In this document: one piece after another, positions 1-7,838 of the stretch
How positions within the stretch are numbered: position 1 is the first letter of the stretch
Layout: the number at the start of each line of letters is the position of its first letter
Origin: Phycisphaerales bacterium
GTDB taxonomy: Bacteria; Planctomycetota; Phycisphaerae; Phycisphaerales; SM1A02
DNA: 56,741 bases
NCBI GenBank assembly: GCA_009692015.1
Contig: SIAB01000002.1
Location: forward strand, 1-56,741
Reading direction: 5' to 3'
Position numbers and translations under genes: made by a program
Notes under the pieces: generated by a model
Databases searched by the model: none
Seen by the model: only the letters and a program-made list of their open reading frames with translations
What the model was told of the DNA's origin: nothing

Positions 1-443
1 GATTCGGAACAGAACCTCCCGTTTCAATCGACCAGACAGACGATTTTGACGACTTCACTCTCAAGCTCAAACGCTGGGCGATTGTGCAGAACCGAATTCT
101 CGCCCAACCAATCGATTGGAGCGTCCGCGTCGTCCATACCGAGCCCTCTCGCGTCTCGACGAGCAATGTCGGGCTGGTCTGCCACGCAGTCGACGCAGCG
201 GGCAACGACATGGGCAGCCCCTTCTTCGTTGAAATGGTTGGAACCGAGCCTGACAGCCTCCAACTCTCCAACGACAAGGCGGCGCTGTACCAACTCGCCG
301 GCACGATCGATCCACGCATCGAGTTTTCCGCCGAGCACGCCGCGGGTGGTCCCTGGTACCGCGATGGAACCGCCGTGGCTCCTTACTGCGCTTCGCGCTG
401 GATCGTCAACGGCACGCAGCTGACTGAAATCTCGGGGCAGTGA
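1..443 (+). CDS. Unknown protein, C-terminal part only (5' end outside window)
   Basis: An open frame enters from the left edge (codons from base 3) and runs 146 codons to a TGA at 441-443. I do not recognise the family. The visible part is soluble, of mixed charge, without membrane segments, and has several aromatic residues (Trp at WAIVQ, DWSV, GPWYRD, SRWIV) and two Cys (LVCHA, PYCAS). The frame could be restarted at a GTG at 84, but the reading frame upstream of it is open and looks equally coding, so a 5'-truncated longer gene is more likely. Its stop overlaps the start of the next gene (TGATG), so it is probably cotranscribed with the BFD-like gene. Confidence 0.6.
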   Translation, partial: FGTEPPVSIDQTDDFDDFTLKLKRWAIVQNRILAQPIDWSVRVVHTEPSRVSTSNVGLVCHAVDAAGNDMGSPFFVEMVGTEPDSLQLSNDKAALYQLAGTIDPRIEFSAEHAAGGPWYRDGTAVAPYCASRWIVNGTQLTEISGQ

Positions 444-697
444 TGGATCCCGACGATCATGTCTGCCTCTGCTTTCGCGTGAGCCTGCGAAAACTCAACG
501 CTTTTCTCGACTGCGAACGCCCCCGCGTGGCAAGCCAACTCTCCGAGTGTTTCGGCGCCGGGACCGGTTGCCACTGGTGCGTCCCGTTCCTCGAGCGCCT
601 GCATGCCCAGTGGCAGGCTGGTCAATCTCCGAGTCTCGATGAGTCCCCGGGCGACTATGCCTCGCGCCGCGAGACCTATCGAAAGGAAAGCGAATAG
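443..697 (+). CDS. BFD-like [2Fe-2S] protein
   Basis: An 84-residue protein with the cysteine spacing of bacterioferritin-associated ferredoxin (BFD) domains: C8-x-C10 near the N-terminus and C43-x2-C46 in GTGCHWCVPF, about 33 residues later. In that family the four cysteines bind one [2Fe-2S] cluster, and members act in iron release or as small electron-transfer modules. It sits just before feoA/feoB, so an iron-linked role is likely. The start ATG overlaps the upstream stop; a GTG one codon earlier is also possible. The last 20 residues are charged and probably disordered. The family call rests on cysteine spacing and context. Confidence 0.75.
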   Translation: MDPDDHVCLCFRVSLRKLNAFLDCERPRVASQLSECFGAGTGCHWCVPFLERLHAQWQAGQSPSLDESPGDYASRRETYRKESE

Positions 698-714
698 GGT
701 TCCGAGTGGTCAAG

Positions 715-743
715 TTGATTGTGAGACTGAGTCTCAATACCAT
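715..743 (+). promoter_or_regulatory. feoAB promoter, -35 TTGATT / 17 bp / -10 TACCAT
   Basis: TTGATT (715-720), a 17-base spacer and TACCAT (738-743) make a sigma-70-type promoter. The feoA ATG is only 6 bases after the -10 box, so the transcript should be leaderless or nearly so; there is no Shine-Dalgarno sequence (CCCCCG precedes the ATG). A palindrome fills the spacer. Confidence 0.65.
722..736. promoter_or_regulatory. Fur-type operator (7-1-7 palindrome)
   Basis: TGAGACT-G-AGTCTCA is a perfect 7-1-7 inverted repeat. It has the geometry of the Fur box TGATAAT-N-ATTATCA and matches 10 of its 14 specified bases. It lies wholly between the -35 and -10 boxes of the feoA promoter, where a bound repressor would exclude RNA polymerase. 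Iron-dependent repression is inferred from motif and context. Confidence 0.6.
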
Positions 744-749
744 CCCCCG

Positions 750-1010
750 ATGGCAAAGAGCCCGCTGAAAATACCACTCACTCAACTTGGTCGCGGTCAG
801 CGCGCGACCGTTGAATGCTCGGCACTCGATGCCCTGCCAAGCGAACATCGCTGCCTGCTCGCCGCGATGGGGCTCGGTGAGAAATGCGAGGTTCGTGTCT
901 GCCGAGCGGGTACTCCGTGCATCATTCAGATCGATCAGACCCGACTCGGTCTTCCGCGAGACATCGCCGAGCGAATCATGGTGACCCCACTCGAGCCCAA
1001 CGGATCGTGA
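750..1010 (+). CDS. feoA: FeoA-domain protein, ferrous iron transport
   Basis: An 86-residue SH3-like FeoA protein. The usual pattern is visible: a pro-glycine turn early on (LGRGQRATV), then HRCLLAAMGLGEKCEVRVCRAG and a hydrophobic strand ending PRDIAERIMV. FeoA is a small cytoplasmic partner of the FeoB Fe(II) channel and is thought to modulate its GTPase-driven transport. The ATG at 750 was chosen because an in-frame extension upstream (from 603) runs back into the BFD-like gene and contains no FeoA sequence, and because the promoter ends just before it. The stop overlaps the GTG start of feoB (GTGA), implying translational coupling. Confidence 0.9.
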   Translation: MAKSPLKIPLTQLGRGQRATVECSALDALPSEHRCLLAAMGLGEKCEVRVCRAGTPCIIQIDQTRLGLPRDIAERIMVTPLEPNGS

Positions 1011-2962
1011 CGCCGCGCATCGCACTGCTGGGGAATCCCAACACTGGGAAGAGCACTCTCTTCAATCGACTCTGCGGCATGCGAACCAAGACCGCAAATT
1101 TCCCGGGCAGCACGGTGGCGCATCAAGTCGGCCGTTGCATCACGAAGACTGGACAGGAGTTCGATCTGATCGACTTGCCTGGGATTTACAGTTTGCTTCT
1201 GGAACTGCCCGAGAGCAGACTCTGTTCGGAGTGTCTTGAGGGACGAATCGGTGATGGTCGACCCGACGGAGCGCTGGTCGTTCTCGATGCCAACAATCTC
1301 ACCCGCAACTTGCAGTTCGCGGCCAGTGCCCTGCGCCGTGGACTTCCAACGGTGATCGCCATCAACATGGCAGACCTTGCAGAGCGCCGTGGTCTGGTCA
1401 TCGATGAACACGCCGCCTCGGAGGTGCTTGGTGTTCCGGTCATCGCGACCTCCGCACGAACTGGCCAGGGGATGGATCGGCTGCTCGACGCGTTGACGAA
1501 GACCGCCTTGCAGTCGCGCGTTCCAAAGCCACCGCAACCCTATCCAGCAACAGAGCCGGGGTCGACCACGAGCGCCCTCTGGGCGGCGGAGACCTTTTCA
1601 CAAATTGCCGCGCATCCTGCGCGAACCGACAGTGCGGAGATGACGATTCACGACCGACTCGACGCGGCGTTCACGCATCCGCTGCTGGGGATCCTCTGCT
1701 TTGCCTTCATGATGGCCCTGCTCTTTGCCTCGATTTACTGGCTGGCACAGTTTCCGATGGATGCGGTGGACTCGATCTTCGCGTGGGTCGGGAGCGCGGT
1801 CGCGGCGGCGATCCCGGCGGGCACTTTGCAAGACTTGCTGGTGAATGGAATCGTCGGTGGCGTCTCGGCGACGGTCGTCTTTCTGCCACAGATCGTGCTG
1901 CTCTTTTTCCTGCTCGCACTTCTTGAAGACTCGGGATATCTGGCACGCGCCGCCTTCGCCGTCGATCGCACCATGCGCCGATTTGGTTTGCCCGGGCAAG
2001 CGTTCATGCCGCTCCTCTCATCCCATGCCTGCGCGTTGCCAGGAATCATGGCCACGCGGTTGATTCCAGATCAACGCGATCGGCTCGCCACGATCTTCAT
2101 TGCACCATTCATGAGTTGCAGCGCGCGCGTTCCTGTGTACGCACTCCTGACTGGCATCTTGTTTGCGGGAAGACCACTTGCAGCTGGAATGGCTTTCACC
2201 GCCTGCTATCTGCTGGGAGCGTTGGCAGGACTCGCAACCGCCGCACTCCTGCGCAAGACAATTCTGCGCGGACCGACCGCCCCGATGATGCTCGAACTTC
2301 CCGACTATCGGCTCCCGAGCGTTCCTGCAGCGTTCAAGATTGCCGTCGACCGTGGACTCATCTTTCTCAAGAATGCCGGGAGCGTCATTCTCGCCATCGC
2401 CATCGTCATGTGGTGGCTCAGCGCGTATCCAAAGTCGCCGAGCAGTGCCGAATGCGCGAGCCTCGAAGCGCGCGCTGTCGAAGTACAGGTCGCTGATCCA
2501 GAGGCCGCGGAAGCGTTGCGAGCGCAAGCATCGCGCATCGACGAGAGGGAACAGCAGGCGGGTTCCTTCGCTGGGCAACTCGGAGGGTTGTTCGAGCCTG
2601 CCTTCGCGCCCATTGGGCTTGATCGCCAACTCACGGTCGCGGTGCTCACGAGTTTTCTGGCTCGCGAGGTCTTCACGACCACAGTCTTCGTGCTCACCGG
2701 CGCTGGTCACGACGCGGACGGTGAAGATTCTGGCACGCTTGAGAGGGTCCGCACCGCAACCCGCGATGGCGGGCTCCCACTCTTCACACTGCCAACCTCG
2801 GCTTCGCTCTTGGTTTTCTTCGTTCTCGCCATGCAGTGCCTGCCGACCCTGGTTGTTGTCGCCCGGGAGACCGGCTCGTGGAAGTGGGCCGTGATGCAGT
2901 TCGTGTACATGACCGCTGTCGCATACGGCGCAGCATTCCTCACCTATCGTCTGATGACATGA
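1007..2962 (+). CDS. feoB: Ferrous iron transporter FeoB
   Basis: A 651-residue inner-membrane Fe(II) transporter. The N-terminal G domain shows the P-loop GNPNTGKS (9-16), a switch region around TVAHQVG, DLPG, NMAD (standing in for NKxD) and a G5-like SA. After a cytoplasmic helical part come the polytopic Gate/nucleoside-recognition regions, including the stretch around DSGYLARAAF and a cysteine in the SSHACALPGIMATR turn, then LAREVFTTT and C-terminal helices. It is at the short end for FeoB (commonly 650-780). GTG at 1007 is the start because the G domain begins directly after it. It is translationally coupled to feoA and to the following small gene, and should be iron-repressed through the upstream operator. 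Confidence 0.97.
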   Translation: MTPRIALLGNPNTGKSTLFNRLCGMRTKTANFPGSTVAHQVGRCITKTGQEFDLIDLPGIYSLLLELPESRLCSECLEGRIGDGRPDGALVVLDANNLTRNLQFAASALRRGLPTVIAINMADLAERRGLVIDEHAASEVLGVPVIATSARTGQGMDRLLDALTKTALQSRVPKPPQPYPATEPGSTTSALWAAETFSQIAAHPARTDSAEMTIHDRLDAAFTHPLLGILCFAFMMALLFASIYWLAQFPMDAVDSIFAWVGSAVAAAIPAGTLQDLLVNGIVGGVSATVVFLPQIVLLFFLLALLEDSGYLARAAFAVDRTMRRFGLPGQAFMPLLSSHACALPGIMATRLIPDQRDRLATIFIAPFMSCSARVPVYALLTGILFAGRPLAAGMAFTACYLLGALAGLATAALLRKTILRGPTAPMMLELPDYRLPSVPAAFKIAVDRGLIFLKNAGSVILAIAIVMWWLSAYPKSPSSAECASLEARAVEVQVADPEAAEALRAQASRIDEREQQAGSFAGQLGGLFEPAFAPIGLDRQLTVAVLTSFLAREVFTTTVFVLTGAGHDADGEDSGTLERVRTATRDGGLPLFTLPTSASLLVFFVLAMQCLPTLVVVARETGSWKWAVMQFVYMTAVAYGAAFLTYRLMT

Positions 2963-3165
2963 ATTCGTTTCCCATCGATGACTGGCAATTCTGGGTCGCG
3001 ACAGCGATCGTCATCACCGCGCTTTGGTTTGTGGTTCGTCCTTTCATTCCGAGCCAGCGCGCGCGCGCCGCCTGCCCGAATTGCCCATCGAAGAGCGCGA
3101 GCGCTTTACCTCCGAGCCGCCGCGCCGAATTGACCATGGAAGGCAGCAAGATTCGCACCCCCTGA
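2959..3165 (+). CDS. FeoB-associated Cys-containing small membrane protein
   Basis: A 68-residue protein whose ATG overlaps the feoB stop (ATGA). A single hydrophobic helix (about residues 9-27, WQFWVATAIVITALWFVV) is followed by a basic tail with ACPNCPS, a CxxC pair. That layout matches the FeoB-associated Cys-rich membrane proteins placed after feoB in many genomes. Function is unknown; metal hand-over or complex stabilisation is usually proposed. This one has only two cysteines, fewer than many family members. It ends 17 bases from the convergent ispD stop. Confidence 0.75.
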   Translation: MNSFPIDDWQFWVATAIVITALWFVVRPFIPSQRARAACPNCPSKSASALPPSRRAELTMEGSKIRTP

Positions 3166-3182
3166 TCCACGGCGGGCTGCTG

Positions 3183-3974
3183 TCAGAACCGCTTGTGAAC
3201 AGGTCGCTGTTCGGGTGGACGATGTCCCAGAATCGCTCGGACAATCGCCAGGTCCGCTGTGGTTGTGACCTTGATGTTTCGTGGATCCCCATCGACCACC
3301 AGCACGGGTTCCCCGAGACGCTCAACCAGCATCGCATCGTCCGTCGCGCCGGTGAGATCGGGTTGCGCATACGCGCGGCGAAGAAGTTCTGCAGCAAATA
3401 TCTGCGGCGTCTGAATCGCCATCAAGCGGGTGCGATCCACTGTGGCTTCCACCCGGCGACCACGAACCGCATCGCGACCAGCATCGCCGAGGATGGCATC
3501 CGCGACTGCGTCATCTGGAGCCGCGAGAAATGTCTCCGCGCTCACCCGTTTGAGGGTTGAATGAACTGGATCGCCCGGGACAACCGCCGCCGCGACCTTG
3601 GCGGCATCGAACACACGAGTCAGAAGTGCGTCTGTTGTTCCGGGTCGCGCGGCATCATGCACGGCGATATGCGTGCAATCTTCCGGCACGGCTGCGAGGG
3701 CGTTCTGAACACTTTCCCAGCGCTCGCTGCGTCCGCCGGCAACGATGACCACGCCATGGAATCCGAGCTGCGCTCCATAGCGCGACCGAAACTCATCGAG
3801 TGCGTCGGGTGGCGCTGCCACGATGATCGACCCGACCTCTTCGCGCTTGGTGAAGAGTTCGACGGTGCGCAGCAGCAGCGGCCGTCCCCCGAGGTCTTGC
3901 CCCAGTTTATCGCCACCAAATCGAGTGCCCGCTCCCGCGGCTGGAATGATGACCGCCACTTTGAAATCGCTCAT
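3183..3974 (-). CDS. ispD: 2-C-methyl-D-erythritol 4-phosphate cytidylyltransferase
   Basis: A 263-residue IspD enzyme of the MEP isoprenoid pathway, transferring CMP from CTP to methylerythritol phosphate. The nucleotide-binding signature [13 protein letters not shown] is at residues 11-23, followed by GGRPLL. Other family hallmarks are VHDAARP (about residue 107), IQTPQIF and [10 protein letters not shown] near the end. It is about 30 residues longer than a minimal IspD, through inserted loops and a short basic tail. The ATG overlaps the Hsp70 stop (ATGA), so the two are cotranscribed. ispF is not in the window. Confidence 0.95.
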   Translation of the reverse strand: MSDFKVAVIIPAAGAGTRFGGDKLGQDLGGRPLLLRTVELFTKREEVGSIIVAAPPDALDEFRSRYGAQLGFHGVVIVAGGRSERWESVQNALAAVPEDCTHIAVHDAARPGTTDALLTRVFDAAKVAAAVVPGDPVHSTLKRVSAETFLAAPDDAVADAILGDAGRDAVRGRRVEATVDRTRLMAIQTPQIFAAELLRRAYAQPDLTGATDDAMLVERLGEPVLVVDGDPRNIKVTTTADLAIVRAILGHRPPEQRPVHKRF

Positions 3975-5863
3975 GGAATCCTCTCCCTGTGTTGGGTCGA
4001 CATACCCCGCAAACTGCGGGCAATCGACTGTTCGTGCATCGAAACGCTGGCGCGATCGAGCGCTTCTTTGGCGGCGTGGAATGCGTCAGCGTCAACATCC
4101 TGGGGTGTGGCGCGGGCACGCTCAATCATTTCCTGCAGTTTCGTGATCAGTTCCGCGAGCGACTGGACATAGGCAGGCGCCAGATCGCTTCTGGTGCGAT
4201 CAAGTGCCTCGCTGATCCACTTGATGTCCAGCGCCGCATTCACGGCGAGGTCAACCACGCGGTGGTGATGCATATCCGCGCGCGCATGGGTGACGCTCTC
4301 GCGCTCCATTCGATCGACCTCATCTGGAGTGAGACCAAAGGAGGGCACCACTTGCACAACGGCGCGGCAGCCACTGCGGCGCTCACCTGCGGTGACCTGA
4401 AGCACGCCATTGGCATCGACCAGAAACTCCACTTCAATTTGGGGTATGCCCGCCGGCATCGGAGGAATACCGCGCAGTTCGAATCGCGCCAGCGATCGGC
4501 AATCCGCGACCATCTCGCGCTCGCCCTGCAGCACATGGACCTTCACATTGGTTTGATTGTCAACGCTGGTCGAAAACATTTCGCGAGCCCGCGCTGGGAT
4601 CGACGCGTTGCGGGTGAGCAACTTGGCAACGGCACCGCCAACTGTTTCGATCCCCAGTGAGAGTGGAATGACATCGAGCAAGAGCACATCGCGGCGAGTG
4701 CCTTGCAGTACGGCTGCTTGGGTCGCCGCACCAAGTGCGACCACGCAGTCCGGGTCAAGCGCCGTGTAGGGATCGAGCCCGAAGAATTCGCCAACCCGCG
4801 CCCGCACCAGTGGAATTCGCGTGGATCCTCCGACCAGAATAACGCGATCGATCGCCACCTTGCTCGCATCGCCCATCGCCCTTTCGCAGGCCGCGATCGT
4901 GCGATCAACCCACGGGATCGCGATCGATTCAAACTCTTCGCGGGTCACGGACCGCTTGAGGCGGATTCCATCGCCGAGATCCAAATCAACATCGACGCGA
5001 TCGCGCTCTGAGAGTGCGACCTTGGTCGCCTGCGCAAACTCGCGCAGTGCCTGACGCGTCGCGGGGGTGAGGCTGTCCATGGCACGATCGCCAGTCGACC
5101 CGCACCCAGCACTTCGCAGCAAGTGCTCGGCGAGCGCGCGATCGAGATCGTCGCCGCCAAGATGAGTGTCGCCCGCCGTGGCAATCACCCGAAAGAGAAT
5201 TCCATCACCCGCGCGCTCTTCCGGAATGACCTGCAGGATCGAGATGTCGAAAGTTCCGCCGCCGAAGTCGTAGACCGCAATCGTCTCTGCCACGCCCGTG
5301 CGTCCGATTCCATAGGCGAGCGCGGCGGCGGTCGGCTCATTCACGATGCGCACGGGATCGAGCCCCGCGAGTCGCGCTGCATCGCGCGTGGCCTGCCGTT
5401 GACCGTCATCAAAGTATGCCGGCACAGTGATGACGGCGCGTTGCACGGTGCAACCGAGTTGCGCCTCGGCCCTCTGACGAAGCTCAGCGAGAATCACGGC
5501 GGCGACCTCTTGTGGCAGAATGGTCGCGCCCTCGGATCCAATAGCTGCCAGCCCGCGCGGACCCGCCACGACTTCGAATTGCAGCCCATCAGCCATGCCC
5601 TGCGACTCTGCGAATGAGCGCCCCATCAAGCGCTTGGCACTGAAGACTGTTTCGCGAGGGAAATTGACTGCGGAACGAACTGCCTCAAAGCCAACAGCGA
5701 CGGGCTGTCCCGCGAGAAATCGAACAACCGAGGGCAACATTCGCTCGCCCGACGCACTCGCCAGGATTCGCGGACCCGCCTCATCGCAGAATGCCACAAG
5801 CGAATTGGTTGTTCCAAGATCTATTCCAACGATCGGATCTGGGTTCACTGCTGTGTCGGACAT
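3971..5863 (-). CDS. Hsp70 chaperone, HscA/DnaK-like
   Basis: A 630-residue Hsp70. The ATPase half has [12 protein letters not shown] (13-24), [16 protein letters not shown], the [11 protein letters not shown] motif, [17 protein letters not shown] and VGGSTRIP; the substrate-binding half begins near [24 protein letters not shown] and [11 protein letters not shown] are closer to HscA than to housekeeping DnaK (GTTNSCVA), and there is no EEVD-like or DnaK-type tail. No isc genes are nearby, so an iron-sulfur role cannot be assumed. It lies 12 bases after the ECF sigma gene and overlaps ispD. Its start is preceded by TAGAAT nine bases upstream, a probable own promoter giving a near-leaderless mRNA. 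Confidence 0.95.
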   Translation of the reverse strand: MSDTAVNPDPIVGIDLGTTNSLVAFCDEAGPRILASASGERMLPSVVRFLAGQPVAVGFEAVRSAVNFPRETVFSAKRLMGRSFAESQGMADGLQFEVVAGPRGLAAIGSEGATILPQEVAAVILAELRQRAEAQLGCTVQRAVITVPAYFDDGQRQATRDAARLAGLDPVRIVNEPTAAALAYGIGRTGVAETIAVYDFGGGTFDISILQVIPEERAGDGILFRVIATAGDTHLGGDDLDRALAEHLLRSAGCGSTGDRAMDSLTPATRQALREFAQATKVALSERDRVDVDLDLGDGIRLKRSVTREEFESIAIPWVDRTIAACERAMGDASKVAIDRVILVGGSTRIPLVRARVGEFFGLDPYTALDPDCVVALGAATQAAVLQGTRRDVLLLDVIPLSLGIETVGGAVAKLLTRNASIPARAREMFSTSVDNQTNVKVHVLQGEREMVADCRSLARFELRGIPPMPAGIPQIEVEFLVDANGVLQVTAGERRSGCRAVVQVVPSFGLTPDEVDRMERESVTHARADMHHHRVVDLAVNAALDIKWISEALDRTRSDLAPAYVQSLAELITKLQEMIERARATPQDVDADAFHAAKEALDRASVSMHEQSIARSLRGMSTQHRERIP

Positions 5864-5872
5864 CCGACAACG

Positions 5873-5878
5873 ATTCTA
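5873..5878 (-). promoter_or_regulatory. -10 box (TAGAAT) of the Hsp70 gene
   Basis: On the minus strand TAGAAT is followed by nine bases and the Hsp70 ATG, without a Shine-Dalgarno sequence. The box includes the TAG stop codon of the ECF sigma gene. No good -35 is visible. Confidence 0.45.
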
Positions 5879-6502
5879 GGGAGCAACAGTTGCGCCCGTT
5901 GATCGCGCGCTCGGCGAATTCCTGCCGACCCGCACATGGTCGGCCGCTCGGTGGGTCAGGACCTCTCTCAGTTTCTCGAGTCCGCGATGGCGCCGCACTC
6001 CGAAGCAGTCTTCGGTACACCCAAACGCACGGCCACTCTCGTGGCGACGGAGGTTCTCAGAGCAGAGCGCGCGCATGACCTCCTGTTGGTGCGGCGGCAG
6101 TCGGTCGATCGCGTCGTTGAGTTGCGCAGAGTCAAACTGTGGTTCCTCGCAGTGGGCGGGGTCGCTGCCACGCTTTGTCCCTTCGGATGAGTCGATCGCG
6201 CCACGATCTGTGGCACGATTCCTCAACAGCCGGTGGTGCTCGTCATCCACGAGCGTGCGAATGACGCGCTTACGAACGCAGTGCACGAGATATGCCGGGC
6301 GCAGCATGATTTCCCGCGTGACCGACGAGGAGGGGGCGCGCACGAGCCAGCGCGTGAAGAGCTCCTGCACCGCATCCTCAATCGCTTGCATCGGATAGCG
6401 ACGGCGCAAGAGATTCACGATGAGTTCTCGGTGCTCTCGGTATGCGGTTTCGAGTCGTCGACCCCACTGCTCGTCGGCGGCATCACGATGACTTTCTGTC
6501 AT
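5876..6502 (-). CDS. Sigma-70 family (ECF-type) RNA polymerase sigma factor
   Basis: A 208-residue protein with a region-2 signature (AIEDAVQELFTRWLVRAP, about residues 40-57) and a region-4 helix-turn-helix (DRLPPHQQEVM through GLEKLREVL, about 135-185). Between them is a loop rich in charged residues. Region 4 is unusual: where most ECF factors have an EIA/EVA segment, this one reads RRHESGRAFGCTEDCFG. A 25-residue basic tail follows. No anti-sigma factor is adjacent. A perfect AGGAGG lies 7 bases before the ATG, in contrast to many other genes here. It precedes the Hsp70 gene by 12 bases, so chaperone control is plausible but inferred. Confidence 0.82.
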   Translation of the reverse strand: MTESHRDAADEQWGRRLETAYREHRELIVNLLRRRYPMQAIEDAVQELFTRWLVRAPSSSVTREIMLRPAYLVHCVRKRVIRTLVDDEHHRLLRNRATDRGAIDSSEGTKRGSDPAHCEEPQFDSAQLNDAIDRLPPHQQEVMRALCSENLRRHESGRAFGCTEDCFGVRRHRGLEKLREVLTHRAADHVRVGRNSPSARSTGATVAP

Positions 6503-6655
6503 TGAAGCCTCCTGAAAATAAGTTGCGTGGACGATATGCCACCTCGAACCGCACGCCGAAAATGAACGCTGTTTTTCTGTGACGGCGACTTATGCACCGA
6601 CCGTGCACCAGTCAATCGCAATTCCATCCCGTCTCCGTCGATCGCCTCGCCCCGC

Positions 6656-7144
6656 CTACCTCGGTTGCTCCCCCGCCTCGGGCAGTCGATCGAGCACCTG
6701 CTGAAACCGAACATCAGCAATCTTGACCAAGTAATCGGTCACCGCCACAACAGTCGGGTTCTCCCCGGGCAGGACGAATTGTTGCCGCACGCTCGTTCCC
6801 GAAACCGCGATGTCGGCGCAGGGCGCACCCTTCTCGCAGCCACCCGCTGGCGGATTCTCGGCCAGCCAGCCCCCCTCCTCTGCGAACTTCACGATCACGG
6901 CGCACTGCTGGGGCGAGAGATCGGTCTGCCAACTGGTCTTGAGATTGAGAGCATCGCGACCACCGCCGTATGCGAAGGTGCCATCCTCCACTGTGAAGTA
7001 CTGATACTGCGCAGTCATAGGCGCGCGCAACCAGATGACCAGGGCGATCTCACACGCTCCGGGCTTCCCCATATGGGTTGGAAGGGTGTTGCACGATCCA
7101 CACAGCATCGCCAAGGCCAAGCTGAGCGAACGAAACCAGATCAC
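6656..7144 (-). CDS. Putative lipoprotein, paralogue of its upstream neighbour
   Basis: A 162-residue protein with an N-terminal hydrophobic segment (IWFRSLSLALAMLCG) followed by SCN, a non-ideal lipobox. I do not recognise a named family. The middle (FTVEDGTFAYGGGRDAL through EEGGWL) resembles the matching part of the gene at 7141-7794 (FTLLSDGSLHSDYGDSL through DAGWI), so the two look like tandem paralogues. Two further cysteines occur in GGCEKGAPCAD. The ATG overlaps the stop of that neighbour (ATGA), so both are read from one mRNA. The 153 bases between its stop and the sigma-factor start hold only a possible promoter. Confidence 0.65.
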   Translation of the reverse strand: MIWFRSLSLALAMLCGSCNTLPTHMGKPGACEIALVIWLRAPMTAQYQYFTVEDGTFAYGGGRDALNLKTSWQTDLSPQQCAVIVKFAEEGGWLAENPPAGGCEKGAPCADIAVSGTSVRQQFVLPGENPTVVAVTDYLVKIADVRFQQVLDRLPEAGEQPR

Positions 7145-7794
7145 TGCGCGGCACTCGTCGCGGGCGGCGATGAAAATGGCGGAGCTTTTTCAAATCCGTC
7201 GTAGGGATTGGGACCGAAGTCATAGCGATGGGGAAGATTTCGGTCTGGGCCGCGATCCGTTGCCCAGGCGAGGTCGCACAAGCTGCGCACCAGGGCGACC
7301 GCCTTGGGATCCGGAATATCGGAGGTCTTGAATCTGCGTACAAACCACCAGTCGGTGCCCTCGGCGTGAAAGAACAAGATGTACACAACTTCGTCATGGG
7401 CGGGTTGAACTGAACCGGGCCAGACATCCACGCTTGACTTGGCGGGATCGATCCATCCTGCGTCCACTGCCAGATGCCAAAGTCCATCAACCTGTCGTTG
7501 GTAAAGCCAGCGCGTCGTCGCTGGTCTGGTGAGAAATGTGAGACTGTCTCCGTAATCACTATGCAGGCTGCCATCACTCAGAAGTGTGAACTTGCCTTGG
7601 CGGGCGTGGGCCTGCGGCAAATCCTTCGCTGCGCTGCCGGTGAGGATGGTGACATCGATTGAGAGATCCGCCGGGGTCGGTGCAGTTTGAATCTTGGCCG
7701 TGCGAACATCGGTGCATCCCACAACAACCAATGGACCCATCGTCGCCAGTGTCCCAAGTGAAAGTTGAGCGATCCTTCGCCACCTGCCAATCAT
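7141..7794 (-). CDS. Putative lipoprotein of unknown function
   Basis: A 217-residue protein with an N-terminal basic/hydrophobic stretch ending in a good lipobox (VVVGC, lipidated Cys about residue 27), so it should be anchored in an envelope membrane. The mature part has a repeated aromatic pattern (TRWLYQRQ, GLWHLAV, TDWWFVRRF) and a segment shared with the following gene. No enzyme motif is visible. It is divergent from pheT with 44 bases between the starts. A TAGGCT box lies six bases before the ATG, predicting a leaderless transcript. Confidence 0.75.
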   Translation of the reverse strand: MIGRWRRIAQLSLGTLATMGPLVVVGCTDVRTAKIQTAPTPADLSIDVTILTGSAAKDLPQAHARQGKFTLLSDGSLHSDYGDSLTFLTRPATTRWLYQRQVDGLWHLAVDAGWIDPAKSSVDVWPGSVQPAHDEVVYILFFHAEGTDWWFVRRFKTSDIPDPKAVALVRSLCDLAWATDRGPDRNLPHRYDFGPNPYDGFEKAPPFSSPPATSAAQ

Positions 7795-7800
7795 GCGCGC

Positions 7801-7806
7801 AGCCTA
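7801..7806 (-). promoter_or_regulatory. -10 box (TAGGCT) of the lipoprotein pair
   Basis: Minus-strand TAGGCT, then six bases (GCGCGC), then the ATG at 7794. There is no Shine-Dalgarno sequence and no clear -35. Confidence 0.45.
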
Positions 7807-7824
7807 GCACGGCGTGGGGTTGGG

Positions 7825-7830
7825 TAGTCT
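7825..7830 (+). promoter_or_regulatory. -10 box (TAGTCT) of pheT
   Basis: TAGTCT, then eight bases (TGCGATGC), then the pheT ATG at 7839. There is no Shine-Dalgarno sequence. The -35 position overlaps the -10 box of the divergent lipoprotein gene and has no TTG. Confidence 0.45.
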
Positions 7831-7838
7831 TGCGATGC

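Noticed and set aside
7659-7838. N-terminal extension of PheT that might replace the missing domain
   Set aside because: Only 60 codons, antisense to a lipoprotein gene, with no OB-fold pattern, and the normal PheT N-terminus begins at 7839.
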